64,000 nucleotides of DNA. Origin: Pseudeuparius sepicola (taxonomy: Eukaryota > Arthropoda > Insecta > Coleoptera > Anthribidae). Both the position numbers and the translations under genes were made by a program. Below the pieces are notes generated by a model that was given only the letters and a program-made list of their open reading frames with translations, had not been told where the DNA came from and did no database searches. Shown piece after piece: positions 11,769 to 24,141 of the stretch (position 1 is the first letter of the stretch; the number at the start of each line of letters is the position of its first letter). The stretch is taken from assembly GCA_963920635.1 (NCBI GenBank), contig OY987300.1, positions 62,410,915-62,474,914 of the forward strand, written 5' to 3'.

Positions 11769-12503
11769 ATAGCTAGTTTACGGCTGTGTAGTTTTACTTA
11801 GTAGATAAAATAACGAGTTTTGCAGCCAGAAAGGTATATATTAACTTCTTTTTATAATACCAAGCTTTCGGTCTACTTCGTGACCTTCATCAGGGCTAGA
11901 AATTTTTTTTAAATTATTAGAAAATATTGAGAAAAGGTTGAAATTTTACTCACAATTATGTTGAAGTTTTTTACCAATATTAAAACCAGATAGATTTTAG
12001 GTTTAAAAGGGCCAGAAAAAGGTTTTTACATAATTTCGTGTGAAAATTTATACCGTCAATTTTGTTTGTAATTGTTTTTTTTTTGTTAATAAGGTAATTT
12101 AGGTTCAAAAAACAAAAGATAAATTTATAATACGAAAAAATGTTTTTTAGGTTATCATCAAAAAGTGTCAGAAAACTTGGTGTGATACAAGGTTAGAAAT
12201 AAGGTTATGTTATAACATTCTGGAAATCCAAATTTTTATATAATTATTATAAGATGTAAGAGTTACAATGAAATATTAATAGATGTATTGTTATTAGAAT
12301 TATTTAAAGATAAAAGAAAACAGTATATAAAAACTTCAACATAATTGTGAGTAAAATTTCAACCTTTTCTCAATATTTTCTAATAATTTAAAAAAATTTC
12401 TAGCCCTGATGAAGGTCACAAGTAGACCGAAAGCTTGGTATTATAAAAAGAAGTTAATATATACCTTTCTGGCTGCAAAACTCGTTATTTTATCTACTAA
12501 GTA
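11769..12503. mobile_element. Palindromic Penelope-like insertion with hammerhead core motifs
   Basis: Arms from 11792 and to 12506 are inverted copies of at least ~160 bp, starting TTTTACTTAGTAGATAAAAT. The insertion interrupts C1, and AAAATAAATGA occurs at both edges (11758-11768 and 12504-12514), a long target duplication fitting target-primed insertion. Each arm has CTGATGA, a GGTC/GACC stem and GAAA in hammerhead order (plus strand 12406-12432; minus strand 11893-11866). Penelope-like elements are known to carry such ribozymes in their terminal repeats, often in inverted pairs. No reverse transcriptase is present. Confidence 0.6.
12406..12432 (+). ncRNA. Hammerhead-type ribozyme core (candidate)
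   Basis: CTGATGA, A, GGTC, seven-base loop, GACC, GAAA in the order of the hammerhead catalytic core, followed by GCTTGGTA which could form a very short stem III. The mirror copy on the minus strand (11866-11893) has the same core. Stem I pairing is weak, so activity is unproven. Confidence 0.45.
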
Positions 12504-12916
12504 AAAATAAATGACTACAACTCATTTTAATAATAATTACAAACGTCATGGAAACACTTTTCATTTTGGTATTTTGTAATAATCAGCTGCTTTTAGTAGA
12601 GCTACGGGCGGACTCAGGCAAATTTTGCTTCGGTGTGTCAAAGTGACAGTGAAGGTTTTCCAGATCATTCAAACTGGTTCAAACATTCGGTAATGAAAAT
12701 ATTCGCGGGTTTTCTACGTTCTTGAGTTTTACCGTCATCTATGTTGTTCTTGTTCGTGTTACTTTTCGTGTTATTAGTGCAAATGGGCTCGTTACTGACC
12801 TGAACTTATGACCCGGTTGCATTTTTTGCTGCATTGCTGCCAACTTAGGATATCGAAATTACCAATTGACAGTCCCAGTAAGGACTTCTTAAAATAATTT
12901 GAGTATACACCACGTG

Positions 12917-13237
12917 CGTGGTGATTCAACATTTTCGATCTGTAGCGAGCAACGCGCATAATTTTAAACTTTTGGTCAATACAAATTTTAATGTAAGAAA
13001 TTACTCACATTTTGAGACAAAAATTATTTAAAAATATTTATCACAATGGCCGTTATTAGCATTTGCGCAAAAAGCCTAATAACGGCCATTGTGAAATATT
13101 TTTAAATAATTTTTGTCTCAAAATGTGAGTAATTACTTAGATTAAAATCTGTATTGACCAAAAATTTAAAATTATGCGTGTTGCTCGCTACAGATCGAAA
13201 AAAGCCATTTAATGGGTCAAAATGTTGAATCACCACG
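12917..13237. mobile_element. Palindromic element (321 bp)
   Basis: Ends CGTGGTGATTCAACATTTT / AAAATGTTGAATCACCACG; arms about 140 bp, nearly identical apart from a small indel near the right end, with a short centre near 13060-13080. It abuts the right end of C1. Confidence 0.85.
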
Positions 13238-13559
13238 TACCTGCTGTACATTGATTGAATATGTGGGTAAAAATTCTTAACTTGGGAACTGATTGGACTT
13301 TGAGTTCAAATAAATTTGGTTGTTCAAAACATTTTGCTGCTGATGCCTTTACTGTGCATGGGGGCGAACGAGGACGAAGACCTCTAAAGCAGTCTGCAGT
13401 GTAAGTCTGTTAACAATTATACGCCCATGGATGAAGTTGGTTTAATATGGCCGCCACTTTTATTAGGCAGTTCGCGCAGCTTGTAACGTATTCTCCCTAC
13501 TCCATTTCTCTGGACGGAACACAGAAAGGAAATAAAAGTGATTTCAATAGGACGTGAGT

Positions 13560-14935
13560 ACGAAAGCCCCAAAAGGCCATAGCATGTAAATATTATCTGA
13601 AAGTTTTCACTATTACTTTCTAGAAAATTCATGATAACCAAGTAGAAATTTCTATTTAGTAACTAGAAATTTCTACTTAGTAACTAGAAATGTCTACATA
13701 ATAACTAGAAATTTCCGTATACTAACTAAACATTTCTAGTTAATAATTATACATTTCTTGTTAGTATCTGGAAATTTCTAGTCAGTATCTGGAAATTTAT
13801 CGTTAGTATCTGGAAATTTCTAGTTTATTATGTAGATTTTTTTTTACTACGTACAAAATGAAACGTTTTTAGAGAACTTCAATAACGCAATGTTTGATAT
13901 TAGGTATTTTTTAACGGTTCGGTTTCGGATTGAACAGGTGCGTCGTTAGTGGAACTAAATATTAGAAATGCCATTAATAGCAGCTATTAAGTTTTATTTT
14001 AATCTCGATTTATCTCAGAAAGACATTAGATCGTTTCTCTTGACTCGGGCTGTCATTGATTTAAGTCAGAGAAGTTTAAAACGAATTTTGTAGAAGGAAT
14101 CACTATACAAATTAGGCTCCGGAATGCTTTAGTTACAATGACATCTAGAATTTCTAGTTACTATGTAGAAATTTATAGTTGCTATGAAGAGATTTGTATT
14201 TACTATGTAGAAATTTCTAGTTAATAAGTAGAAATTTCTAGTTACTGGGTAGAAATTTCTTGTTAGTATGTAGAAATTTCTAGTAACTATACTCCAGTCT
14301 GAATAAAATAGAAAGTAGGTCGAAGTAGGTCGATGATCAAAAATAGAGTTGCCAAACGTGGCATATAAAGCTTTCTTTCCACGTCGAAATATAACCCATA
14401 ACCCGCGATTTCTGATCACTTGCCTCGTTGATATGGCAACCTCGAATTTCAGGTTCTCCTTCTGTCAGCTCTAGCGCCTCTGATTGGCTTAAAGGCCGAG
14501 CGCGCCAAATATCTATTTTTAGAGGGTCCGCAATCCATGGGCGCATCACGTCGCGAATACCTTCTCCCGTGCATACTGAAAACCGCGGTTTTGCATTACG
14601 GCAGGGGGCGAGTGCTGTAGATTGTGCCACCTTATTTCGGAGTGTTTATTGTAATAATTATACGTTAAAAATGCAGGAAACACCTTCATTTAGGCCATTT
14701 AGGGAATTTTAAACAATATGGGGACGCCCATGGTGGCTTTCATAGAAATAATCGGCGAATTCTATACTGCGCATGACTGAGCTACTTTCTATTTTATCCG
14801 GACTGAAGTATAGGTAGAAATTTCTACTTGGTTATCATGAATTTTCTAGAAAGTGCAAATTTTCAGATAATATTTACATGCTATGGCTCTTTGGGCAATT
14901 TTCTAGTTTATTACACAGAAAATATACGCTACGCG
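13560..14935. repeat. Foldback containing 22-bp palindromic satellite
   Basis: The flank 13565-13660 (GGCCATAGCATGTAAATATT onward) reappears inverted at 14815-14905. Inside are tandem units of about 22 bp built on TAGAAATTTCTAG plus TTACTATG or variants (13640-13850, 14135-14295, 14812-14850), each unit itself a palindrome. A spacer (13860-14130) without satellite recurs at 26086-26330. Non-coding. Confidence 0.8.
14285..14816. mobile_element. GC-richer TIR element inside the satellite
   Basis: Terminal inverted repeats CTATACTCCAGTCTG plus AATAAAATAGAAAGTAG at the left and their complement ending at about 14816. It interrupts the 22-bp satellite. The interior is noticeably more GC-rich than the satellite. 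ORFs on both strands (14337-14712) have no recognisable protein features. Confidence 0.7.
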
Positions 14936-15640
14936 GACAGAAGTGCCAGTAGCATTGGGCTCGTAAAATATGTATAGCACACTGAAAGTTGGTTTTGCCT
15001 TGGCCTAACAGATGGCGCTCGGATGCAGAATCGTTCTATTTTTAAAACCGTAAAATAACCTCCGATAAAAGTCACCGCTAGAGGCGCCAGCAGTCAGCTG
15101 AAGAGCCTAACCGTGTTGACGGTGGTTTAGGAATAAAGGTTTCATAAACGCGCCTATGCTGGCGGCGGCTTTCAGTCATCAAAATCTATTTCCGGGCAGA
15201 CAGGCAGAGGCCTTGAACTATACGAAATATAACCTAGTGGGAGCATAGCTATTTTATTATTTGCTTCGTCTTTGTAGAATCCGTACGACGTATACTAAGC
15301 TATACAGAGTGCTTCAGAGCCAATATTAATTATCCGATTAAAATATATTAAGATGTTACAAATAATATAGTTTATTCGTATCTTATTTACTAATTATACA
15401 CTTAGTATACGGTAAATATTTGTTCTACAATGTAGAAAATATGTACAGGATGTCAATGATACCAATTTTATGGGTTTTTACTATTTATAATTTTGGGCCT
15501 AACCAAAGTTTACAGAATAAAATCATAAATCATGAATAATACTTGTTGCATATTAAATTTATCATTCAAATCTCTGTTTCCAAATGTTTTTTCTACCTAT
15601 AAGTATTGTTGTATTATTGAAATATTCATTTGATATCATG
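14936..15640. other. Gene-free stretch
   Basis: Mixed-composition DNA between the satellite foldback and the ~125-bp satellite. No gene or clear element resolved. Confidence 0.4.
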
Positions 15641-15644
15641 AATA

Positions 15645-17340
15645 TCATGATCCCCGCAAGGACGTTCCTAATCATTCCAAATGCACGAATTCGTGGTTGA
15701 AAAAATTTGTTGGGCGAAAGTTACCCCGACTACCACCACGATTTTTAGCTAACGATCCCAGATGCTCAAATTCGTGCTTTAAAAAAATTGTTGGGCGAAT
15801 AAACTACCCCAGCACCCCTTTAGGAAAAAAATGATAACTTTATTGTCGGAGCCTCGCTGATTTTAGCAAGGACGTTCGTAATGATTCCAGATGCACTAAA
15901 TCATGGCTGAAAAAATTTCTTGTGCGAAATAAACTACCCTCAACGCCCCTTTAAGAACAAAAATGATAACTTCATTGTCGAATCCTCTCCAATTTTAGCA
16001 AGGAACGTTCCTAATGATTCCAGATGCGCGAATTCGTAGTTGAAAAAATGTGTTGTGCGAAAACTACCCCCACTACCCCGTATTAAAGAAAAAAATATAA
16101 CTTTCATGGTACGATTCCCACCGTTTTAGCAAGGACGTTCCCCATGATTCCAGACAAATTTGTACTTTAAAAAACTTGTTGGTCGAAAACTACCCCAAGC
16201 ACCCCTTTAAAAAAATTATAACTTCATTGTCGGATCCTGGCCGATTTTAGCAAGTAGGTACGTTCTTAATGACTCTAGATTCACGAATTCGCGGTTGAAA
16301 AAATTTCTTGTTCGAAAACTACCCTCAGCACCCCTTTAAGAACAAAAATGATAACTTCATTTTTAGCAAATTATTGGGCGGGAACTACTCCAGCATCCCT
16401 TTGAAAAATTATAGCTTCATTGTCTCTAGATTCACGAACTCGCGGTTGAAAAAATTTCTTGTGCGAAAACTACCATCAGCAGCCTTTTAAAAACAAATAT
16501 GACAAGTTTATTGTCGGATCCTCGGCAATTTTAGCAAGGACGTTCCTAATGATTCCAGATGCGCGAATTTGTGGTTCAAAAAATTTGTTGGGCGAAAACT
16601 ACCCCCACTACCCCTTAAAGAAAAAATATATAACTTCCATGGTAAATTCCCACAGTTTTTGGCAAGGACGTACCTAATGATTACAGATGCACAAATTATT
16701 TGTGCTTTAAAAAAATTGTTGGCCGAAAACTACCCCCAGCACCAAAGCAATTATAAGTTAATTATCGAATCTTGGCTGATTTTAGCAAGTACGTTCTAAA
16801 TAATTCTAGATTCACGAATTTGCGTTTGAAAACATTCTTTTTCGAAAACTACCCTCAGCAGCCCTTTAAGAACAAAAATGATAACTTCATTGTCAAATCC
16901 TCACCAATTTTAGCAAGGACGGTCCTATAATGATTCTAGATGCGCGAATTCGTGGTTGAAAAAAATTTCTTGGGCAAAAACCACCCCCACTACCCCTTAA
17001 AGAAAAAAAGGAAACTTTCATGGTACGATTCCCGCCGTTTTTAGCACAGATGCACAAATTTGTACTTTAAAAAATTGTTGGGCGAAAATTACCCCCAGCA
17101 CCTCTTTAAAAAAAATTATAACTTGATTGTAGGTCGATTTTAGAAAGTACGTTCTAAATGACTCTAGATTCACGAATTCGCGCTTGAAAAAAATTCTTGG
17201 GCGCAAACTACCCCCAGCACCCCTTTAAGAACAAAAATGATAACTTCATTGTCGGATCCTCGCCAATTTTAGCAAGGATGTTTGCAATGATTCCAATTCG
17301 TGGTTAAAAAAATTGTTGGTCGAGAACTACCCCCAGTACC
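15645..17340 (-). repeat. ~125-bp satellite, array A (minus orientation)
   Basis: About 13 diverged monomers with spacing 120-130 bp, recognisable by GCAAGGACGTTCCTAATGA, ATTCGTGGTTGAAAAAAT and GGGCGAAAACTACCCCCA. Read on the minus strand the monomer shares GGTAGTTTT-GCCC-AAAT-TTTTCAACCACG with array B. ORFs in it are products of the periodicity. Confidence 0.9.
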
Positions 17341-19090
17341 CCTTCAAAAAACGACAATAATCAAATTAAAAACAAACTTTCGGGGTGGGAAGGGGTAGTT
17401 TCTACCCCGCAAATGTTTTCAACCACGGATTCGTGAAATAAGGGATATAGTGATTGCATTTTCAAAAAACGGCAATAATCAAATTAAAAACGAACTTCCG
17501 GGGTGGGAAGGGGTAGTTTTTGCCCCGCAAATGTTTTCAACCACGGATTCGTGAAATAAGGAATACAGTGATTGCATTTTCATAAAACGGCAATAATCAA
17601 ATTAAAAACGAACTTCCGGGGGTGGGAAGGGGTAGTTTTTGCCCCGTAAATGTTTTCAACCCCAGATTCGTGAAATAAGAGATGTAGTGAATGTGTTTTC
17701 AAAAAACGACAATAATAAAATTAAAAACAAACTTTCGGGGGTGGGAAGGGGTAGTTTTTGCCCCCCAAATGTTTTCAACCACGCATTCGTGATATAAGGA
17801 ATATAGTGATTGGATTTTCAAAAAACGGCAATAATCAAATTATAAACGAACTTCCGGGGGTTGGAAGGGGTAGTTTTTGCCCCGTAAATGTTTTCAACCC
17901 CCAGATTCGTGAAATAAGGGATGTAGTGAATGGGTTTTCAAAAAAGACAATAATAAAATTAAAAACAAACTTTCGGGGGTGGGAAGGGGTAGTTTTTGCC
18001 CCCAAATGTTTTCAACCACGGATTCGTGAAATAAAGGATGTAGTGAATGTGTTCTCAAAAAACGACAATAATCAAATTAAAAACAAACTTTCGGGGGTGG
18101 GAAGGGGTAGTTTTTGCCCCCAAATGTTTTCAACCACGGATTCGTGAAATAAAGGATGTAGTGAATGTGTTCTCAAAAAACGACAATAATCAAATTAAAA
18201 ACGAACTTCCGGGGGTGGGAAGGGCTAGTTTTTGCCCCGCAAATGTTTTCAACCACGGATTCGTGAAATAAAGGATGTAGTGAATGTGTTCTCAAAAAAC
18301 GACAATAATCAAATTAAAAACAAACTTTCTGGCGTGGGAAGGGGTAGTTTTTGCCCCGAAAATGTTTTCAACCACGGATTCGTGAAATAAGGAATACAGT
18401 GATTGCATTTTCATAAAACGGCAATAATCAAATTAAAAACGAACTTCCGGGGGTGGAAAGGGGTAGTTTTTGCCCCGTAAATGTTTTCAACCCCAGATTC
18501 GTGAAATAAGAGATGTAGTGAATGTGTTTTCAAAAACGACAATAATAAAATTAAAAACAAACTTTCGGGGGTGGGAAGGGGTAGTTTTTGCCCCCAAATG
18601 TTTTCAACCACGCATTCGCGATATAAGGAATATAGTAATTGCATTTTCAAAAAATGACAATAATCAAATTAAAAACAAACTTTCGGGGTGGGAAGGGGTA
18701 GTTTTTGCCCCCCAAATGTTTTCAACCACGCATTCGTGATATAAGGAATATAGTGATTGCATTTTCAAAAAACGGCAATAATCAAATTATAAACGAACTT
18801 CCGGGGGTTGGAAGGGGTAGTTTTTGCCCCGTAAATGTTTTCAACCCCCAGATTCGTGAAATAAGGGATGTAGTGAATGGGTTTTCAAAAAAGACAATAA
18901 TAAAATTAAAAACAAACTTTCGGGGGTGGGAAGGGGTAGTTTTTGCCCCGCAAATGTTTTCAACCACGCATTCGTGAAATAAGGAATATAGTGATTGCAT
19001 TTTCAAAAAACGACAATAATCAAATTAAAAACAAACTTCCGGGGGTGGGAAGGGGTAGTTTTTGCCCGCAAATGTTTTCAACCACCTATT
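17341..19090 (+). repeat. ~120-bp satellite, array B (plus orientation)
   Basis: About 15 monomers at ~120-bp spacing, much more uniform than array A: AATAATCAAATTAAAAAC, GGGGGTGGGAAGGGGTAG, ATGTTTTCAACCACGGATTC. Several neighbouring monomers are nearly identical, and a block around 17760-17960 is repeated at 18705-18900, pointing to recent block amplification. Confidence 0.95.
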
Positions 19091-19640
19091 GGTGAAATAC
19101 GGTTATAGTAAATAATAAATGCCCCTTCAAAAAACGACTAAATACCTAATCGTCTCAAAAGCAATATCTGGGGGAGGGTGTAGTTTTTTCCTAACAATTT
19201 TTTTCAACCACTAATTCGTGAATTTGGTATCATTTGTAACGTCCTTGCTAAAACGGTGAAGATCGAACTAAGAACAATGGAATTATCAATTTTTTCAGAG
19301 GGCGCATGGGGTAGTTTTTGTCTTGTAAATTTTTTCTACCACGGATTCGTGAAATAAGAGTTATAGTTTATAGTGGCTACGCTTTCCAAAAACTACGATA
19401 GTCGGACCAAAAGCAAATCTATCTGAGGGTTGGAAGGGATTTTTGCCCGTAAATTGTTTCTAACATGGGTTCAAGCATCTGGAATAATTTGCAACGTCGT
19501 TACTAAAAACGGGGCAGATAATCGGACCAACAACAATGTCGTTATAATTTTTTTTCCTTGAGGGGTGTTTTTGCGCCGTAATTTTTTCAGCCATGATTAG
19601 TAAAATATTGGATATCATTTCTAAAAACGACGATAAAAAT
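19091..19640 (+). repeat. Diverged satellite edge, array C
   Basis: About four decayed monomers of ~130 bp in the same orientation as array B. They combine array B sequence (GGTTGGAAGGG) with array A sequence (complement of GCAAGGACGTT), so they look like the ancestral form. Confidence 0.75.
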
Positions 19641-20025
19641 AAATCTCTCGAGGGAAGAATTCTATAGTTACTGCTGACAGCCTCACTGTTAACCTTGAAT
19701 TCTAAATGGGCAAGCTCATTTTATTAAAATCTTCTCTTTATTTTTATAGTTCGGTAAAACCACAGACTGTTTGCACAATCCGGCAACGCCGCTTTCGGAT
19801 GCTTTTTCCTAGCGTGCTGCCGCCTAGTATTGAGTAATGAAAGTACCACGGCCGTGAAGGCAGAACTATGGAAGAATTCTTCTATAGACACTGCTGAAAG
19901 CCAGGAGAAGCCGGCTTTTGAGAGCCGGCTTCCTTTCGGGCTGCCAAATAATTGCATTGTGTGGAACTTCTGTGCGCGTAGCGTATATTTTCTGTGGTTT
20001 ATTATGTAGAATTTTTTCCTTACTA
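19641..20025. other. Gene-free flank of the foldback
   Basis: Includes a GC-rich hairpin (AAGCCGGCTTTTGAGAGCCGGCTT, about 19908-19931) and, at 19995-20025, the left half of the insertion site that occurs undisturbed at 13830-13860. Confidence 0.5.
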
Positions 20026-21531
20026 TATACAGGGTGTCCCAATAAGGACGCCCGTCGATGATATCTCGAGAACAAAAAGAGATATTTTAATTCTGCAAAC
20101 GCCGTTCGGTAGTACGTGAAGAGGGCTTCATTTGCAACTGCTAAGCGTTCATTTTGATATTGGCGTATAGATGGCGTTGCGGTGCAAAGAAACTTTTCGA
20201 TCCTAGGAACGTTGGAATGTAGTGCATCTGAAAGACTGGGTAATTTGGAGAATCTTTTGTTCTATGAATGATTTTCCTATTGTTACTAGTTTCTGAGATA
20301 ACCGCTCTACAATGTCATTTACCAAAAATGAGCTAACTCGCTTAAAATTAACTTTAGAGGAAAAAGTTATTAAAAATATCTTTGTAGTTCACTAGGTCGA
20401 AGAAAATAGCGGTACCTATGTCAAATTATTCCACATCCGATTTGACCGGAAGTACTGGAAGTGACCAATTTTTCAGTTAAAAATGAACATACTGTACCTA
20501 CAATTTTTCTTCAAAATTGAGAAAAAGTATAAGTATAACAATAACACCATGTACCTAGGTAGGTACATTTATACAACGACAAATTGGCTGAATTTATTTT
20601 TATTACTATGATTAACCATTATTACAAAAATTAATAAACTAATTAGACAAGAAACAAATTGACAACGATAGAAAATTACCTGGGCGTTTGAAGTTAAATG
20701 TCATGTTGAAACAATGGACACAGCCACCTTCGGTTAATAAAAATAAATTCAGCCAAATTGTCGTTATTTATAGATGTGTGTACATGCATGGTGTTATTGT
20801 TATTATAATATGACACTGGAAATTACCTTTTTTTCAATTTGAGGGATAAATTATGCAGTGTGTTCATTTTATACTGAAAAATGGGTCACTTCCGGTACTT
20901 CCGGTCAAACTGGATGTGTAATAATTTGACACGAGCCGCTACATTCTTCGCCCTAGTGAACTAAAAAGATATTTTTAATAACTTTTTTTTCTAAAGTTAA
21001 TTTTAAGCGAGGTAGCTCATTTTTTGTAAATGATATTGTAGAGCGGTTATCTCAGTAACTAGTAACAATAGAAAAATCATCCATAGAACAAAAGTTTCTC
21101 CAAATAACCCAATCTTCCAGATGCACTACATTCCAACGTTCCTAGGATCGAAAAGTTTCTTTGCACCGCAGCGCCATCTATACGCCAATATCAAAATGAA
21201 CAGTTGCAAATAAAGCTCTCTTCATGTCCTAGCGTTTGCAGAATCCTTTCCTTTTTTAACTTTGATTAATTAGGGTCGACGCGAAAGCGTCTTTTTCCCC
21301 TTTGATATTGCAAACAGTATGGGTAGGGTTTTTAAAAATACAGGTAAGACAGTTAAGACGGAGGGTGAACCCTCTAACTGTTAGTTTCTATGTGTGTGCA
21401 TTTTACATAACTAAGAATAGATTAAAAAATTAATTTTAAAATTATGAATACGTAGACATAAATAATGTTGGTAGTATATTCTTTTTTCTGTTAAAATGGG
21501 TTTTGGTGGTTTAAAAGGCAGAGGGTTATTA

Positions 21532-22218
21532 TCATAATTCATCTTCTAAAAAATTCCTAGGCCGTTTATGAGGCAACCTCCTGTTAATATTATAAGTACA
21601 AGACTCTGTTAATAGAGGGTTGGGATGATTAGGAATTTTCAGATTATATATTTTTTCCGTATGACTACGAACATATTCACGAATAGAAGGAATATTAAAA
21701 TCTGTGTGTAATGTTCTATTTGATACGTACCATTCAGCGTCTGCTGCAAATCTCAGGCACTTATTTTGTATAATTTGTAATTTATTGTAATGGGTTTTTG
21801 CGGCGAAGCACCACGCTGCGCATGCATACAACAAAACAGGTCTTATTATCTGAGTGTAAATCAACAATTTATTCTTACTACATAATTTGGAATTTTTGAC
21901 AAGAAGTGAGTATAGATTAGTTATTACGGCCTTTGCCTTGTTTACTCTTGATTTAATGTGTGAAGCCCGGGTGAGCTTCCTATCAAGTATAACTCCTAAA
22001 TAAGTAGCTTCCTCGGACCACTCGATGATGTTATCATTAATAGTAATATTGCCTATGTTAGGGATAATGTACTTTTTTGATATTATAATGGCTTGTGTTT
22101 TGGTTTCGTTCAATTTTATTTTCCATCGCAGAAAATAGTCTAAAAGAGGCATTTTGTAGGAAAATTTTAATATGATGAATGGACTTGTCCACTGCCAAGA
22201 TGGCGGTGTCATCTGCAT
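21532..22218 (-). pseudogene. LINE ORF2, 3' part (RT thumb and C-terminal domain)
   Basis: Continues the reverse transcriptase after a single-base frameshift near 22140. The peptide has KLNETKTQAIIISKK, the TYLGVILDRKLTRASHI segment common after the RT palm, and YACAAWCFAAKTHYNKLQ, which resembles the conserved Jockey-clade C-terminal block. It ends at a stop at 21532, leaving about 290 bp of 3' UTR. Confidence 0.9.
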
Positions 22219-23680
22219 ACAAGAAAATTTTTGTATTGGGTTGCGAAATTAAATCTGAGATATATATAGAATAAAGGATAGGTCCAAGGACCGACCCCTG
22301 CGGAACCCCTGCCTCTATTTCCCTGTAAACTCCTTGGAGCATTTTATACAACAGCCCCCAGTGCCACACCTTGTCAAATGCCTTAGATATATCTAATAGT
22401 ATAAGCCCAGCGCTGCCACCCTCTTGCAGGTTTTTTGTGATTTCTTCCACCAAGCGACAGACCTGTAGTTCGGTGCTGTGTAAAGCCCTAAAACCAGATT
22501 GCTCGTGTTGCAGAATATTAAGTTCTATAAGTTCGTCATTAAGTCTAGATAATATAATTCTTTCTACTAATTTAGAAATTGTGGGAAGTAAACTTATAGG
22601 CCTATAATCTGAAGGGAATAAAGAGTTACATTTTTTAGGGATCGTTATGATTTGGGATAATTTCCAAATTTTTGGAAAGTGTTGTGTTCTCAAGATACCA
22701 TTTGTCAAGTGTAAGATGGCTATTCTATATTTTTTGGGCAATAACTTTAGGGCCTTATTACTGATGCTGTCTATTCCGGGTGCCTTTTTAACAGGGAGAA
22801 ACTTAATTATGTTGTCAATTTCACCAGGTGTACAAAAAGAGAGTTGGCCACGAGGGGCATTGGCTAGCCGCCTTCTGGACAAATTGATTACCTCATCTTC
22901 CCAATTGAGGTCATCTTCGGGATGCTGATTTTCTGAAAATTGACTTTCATATGAGTCGGCAAAAGCCTCCGCCTTTTCTTCCGGTGTATATACTATTCCA
23001 TTGAGACCATGAATTGGGGGTATGTGCACTTTGGGATTACCCTTTAAATTTTTAATTATTCGCCAAAAAGATTTATTAGATGTTGCCAAACTTTCTAATT
23101 TATTTTGCCATTCCGTATTTCTAATTTCGTTTAGTGCGTCCTTTACTTGTCTAGTAAGTCTGTTATAGTCCGCGTTGTGTCCAGTCCTTTGTGCAAGTCT
23201 TTTAGCTTGTCTTTTTTGTCTGATTAAGTTTTTAATTTCCGGTGTTAAGTATTGTTGATTTCTAGTAAAAGTTTTTATTGATGTCGATTCCGTAAGAGCG
23301 TTTTTGATTAAATTTTGAAGTAAAGTCGCGTAGTTTTCTACGTCCCGTGCGTCAGTTACGTGCCTAAGTGGTGGGGAATTTTGAAAGAGAATCGTCTTAT
23401 ATATTTCCCAGTAGGTGACATACCTATTCAATTCAGCATCAATAAAATCTTTATTGTTATCGAGCATCCCAAATTCAACCACAACCGGGTTGTGATCACT
23501 CTCCAAATCGGCAGCTGTCCAAACCTCATGTTGCCACATAAAATTTTTAACCAAAAAGAAATCTAGGACTCCCGCCGTTCCAATCGGTGGATAATGAGTG
23601 GGTGTGGGTGGTGCAATAAATTGCACATTGTTATTATTTAGATACCTTTCCAGGTCCTTACCCCGTTGATTGCTAGGCAA
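22058..23680 (-). pseudogene. LINE ORF2, endonuclease end and reverse transcriptase
   Basis: 540 codons. The start of this frame is the end of the endonuclease domain (LESDHNPVVVEF around residues 60-71, with the SDH motif). RT motifs follow in order: KAPGIDSISNKALKLLP, YRPISLLPTISKLVERII, QSGFRALHST, LLDISKAFDKVW, GVPQGSVLGPILYS and LYADDTAIL with the catalytic YADD. The ATG at 23680 is not the true start: the frame is entered from upstream, past a frameshift or stop near 23760, where GGDFNTRHNSW (endonuclease) is still readable just above it. The last ~25 codons are out of frame. Confidence 0.93.
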
Positions 23681-23841
23681 CGGCGACCAACTATTATGTC
23701 GAGTATTAAAATCTCCACCTACTATTACAGGGAAGTTGTCGTTAGGGTTAGAAAAAATCTAATTCATCCGCACTATATCTATTAGAGGGTGGTTTATACA
23801 GTGAGTAAACTGTCACTATTTGATTGTTGGCCATTTTTATT

Positions 23842-24126
23842 TTAACAGACAAATTCTATATTTGTGTCGACATCAGAAATCTTATACACAGTATAACTTA
23901 TAGATTTGTGAATCCCAAGCAGAACTCCGCCATTTCTACCGTTGGGCCTATCCCTACGTACTATATTAAAAGTTTGAATTTTAAATTTTTTACTGGGTTT
24001 AAGAAATGTTTCCTGTACCGCAATAATTTGGATTTGATTTTCCTGTAAGAAATGTTGAAACTCAACTTTTTTGTCTAAAATTCCGTGAGCATTCCATGTG
24101 GCAAGTTTTATTTTATCAGGCAACAA
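23842..24126 (-). pseudogene. LINE ORF2, N-terminal endonuclease part
   Basis: Probable start of ORF2, beginning MLPDKIKLATWNAHG 15 bases after the gag stop. It has the endonuclease motifs TWNAHG, VQETFLKP and RNGGVLLGI. The frame stops at 23842; the following ~80 bases are readable in another frame (KIKMANNQIVTVYS), so there is at least one indel here and another near 23760. Confidence 0.9.
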
Positions 24127-24141
24127 ACCGTGATTTGTATA

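Larger units (their letters stand above)
11523..12910 (+). repeat. Copy C1 of the 645-bp TATA-flanked repeat, interrupted
   Basis: Starts TATACCCCGATTACTGTAAG and ends GGACTTCTTAAAATAATTTG, matching copy C2 (58897-59539) over its length except for the insertion at 11769-12503. Both copies are flanked by TATA-containing duplications (GTATA here, ACTATA at C2). Ends are weakly inverted (AAGAAGTCC / GGACTTCTT). No ORF. Probably a non-autonomous DNA transposon. Confidence 0.75.

Noticed and set aside
14337..14712. Overlapping ORFs on both strands in the GC-richer TIR element
   Set aside because: No recognisable domain; open frames follow from higher GC.
17758..19006. ORFs of 70-130 codons in the satellite
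   Set aside because: The ~120-bp period is a multiple of three, so a frame stays open by repetition; sequence is the satellite on either strand.
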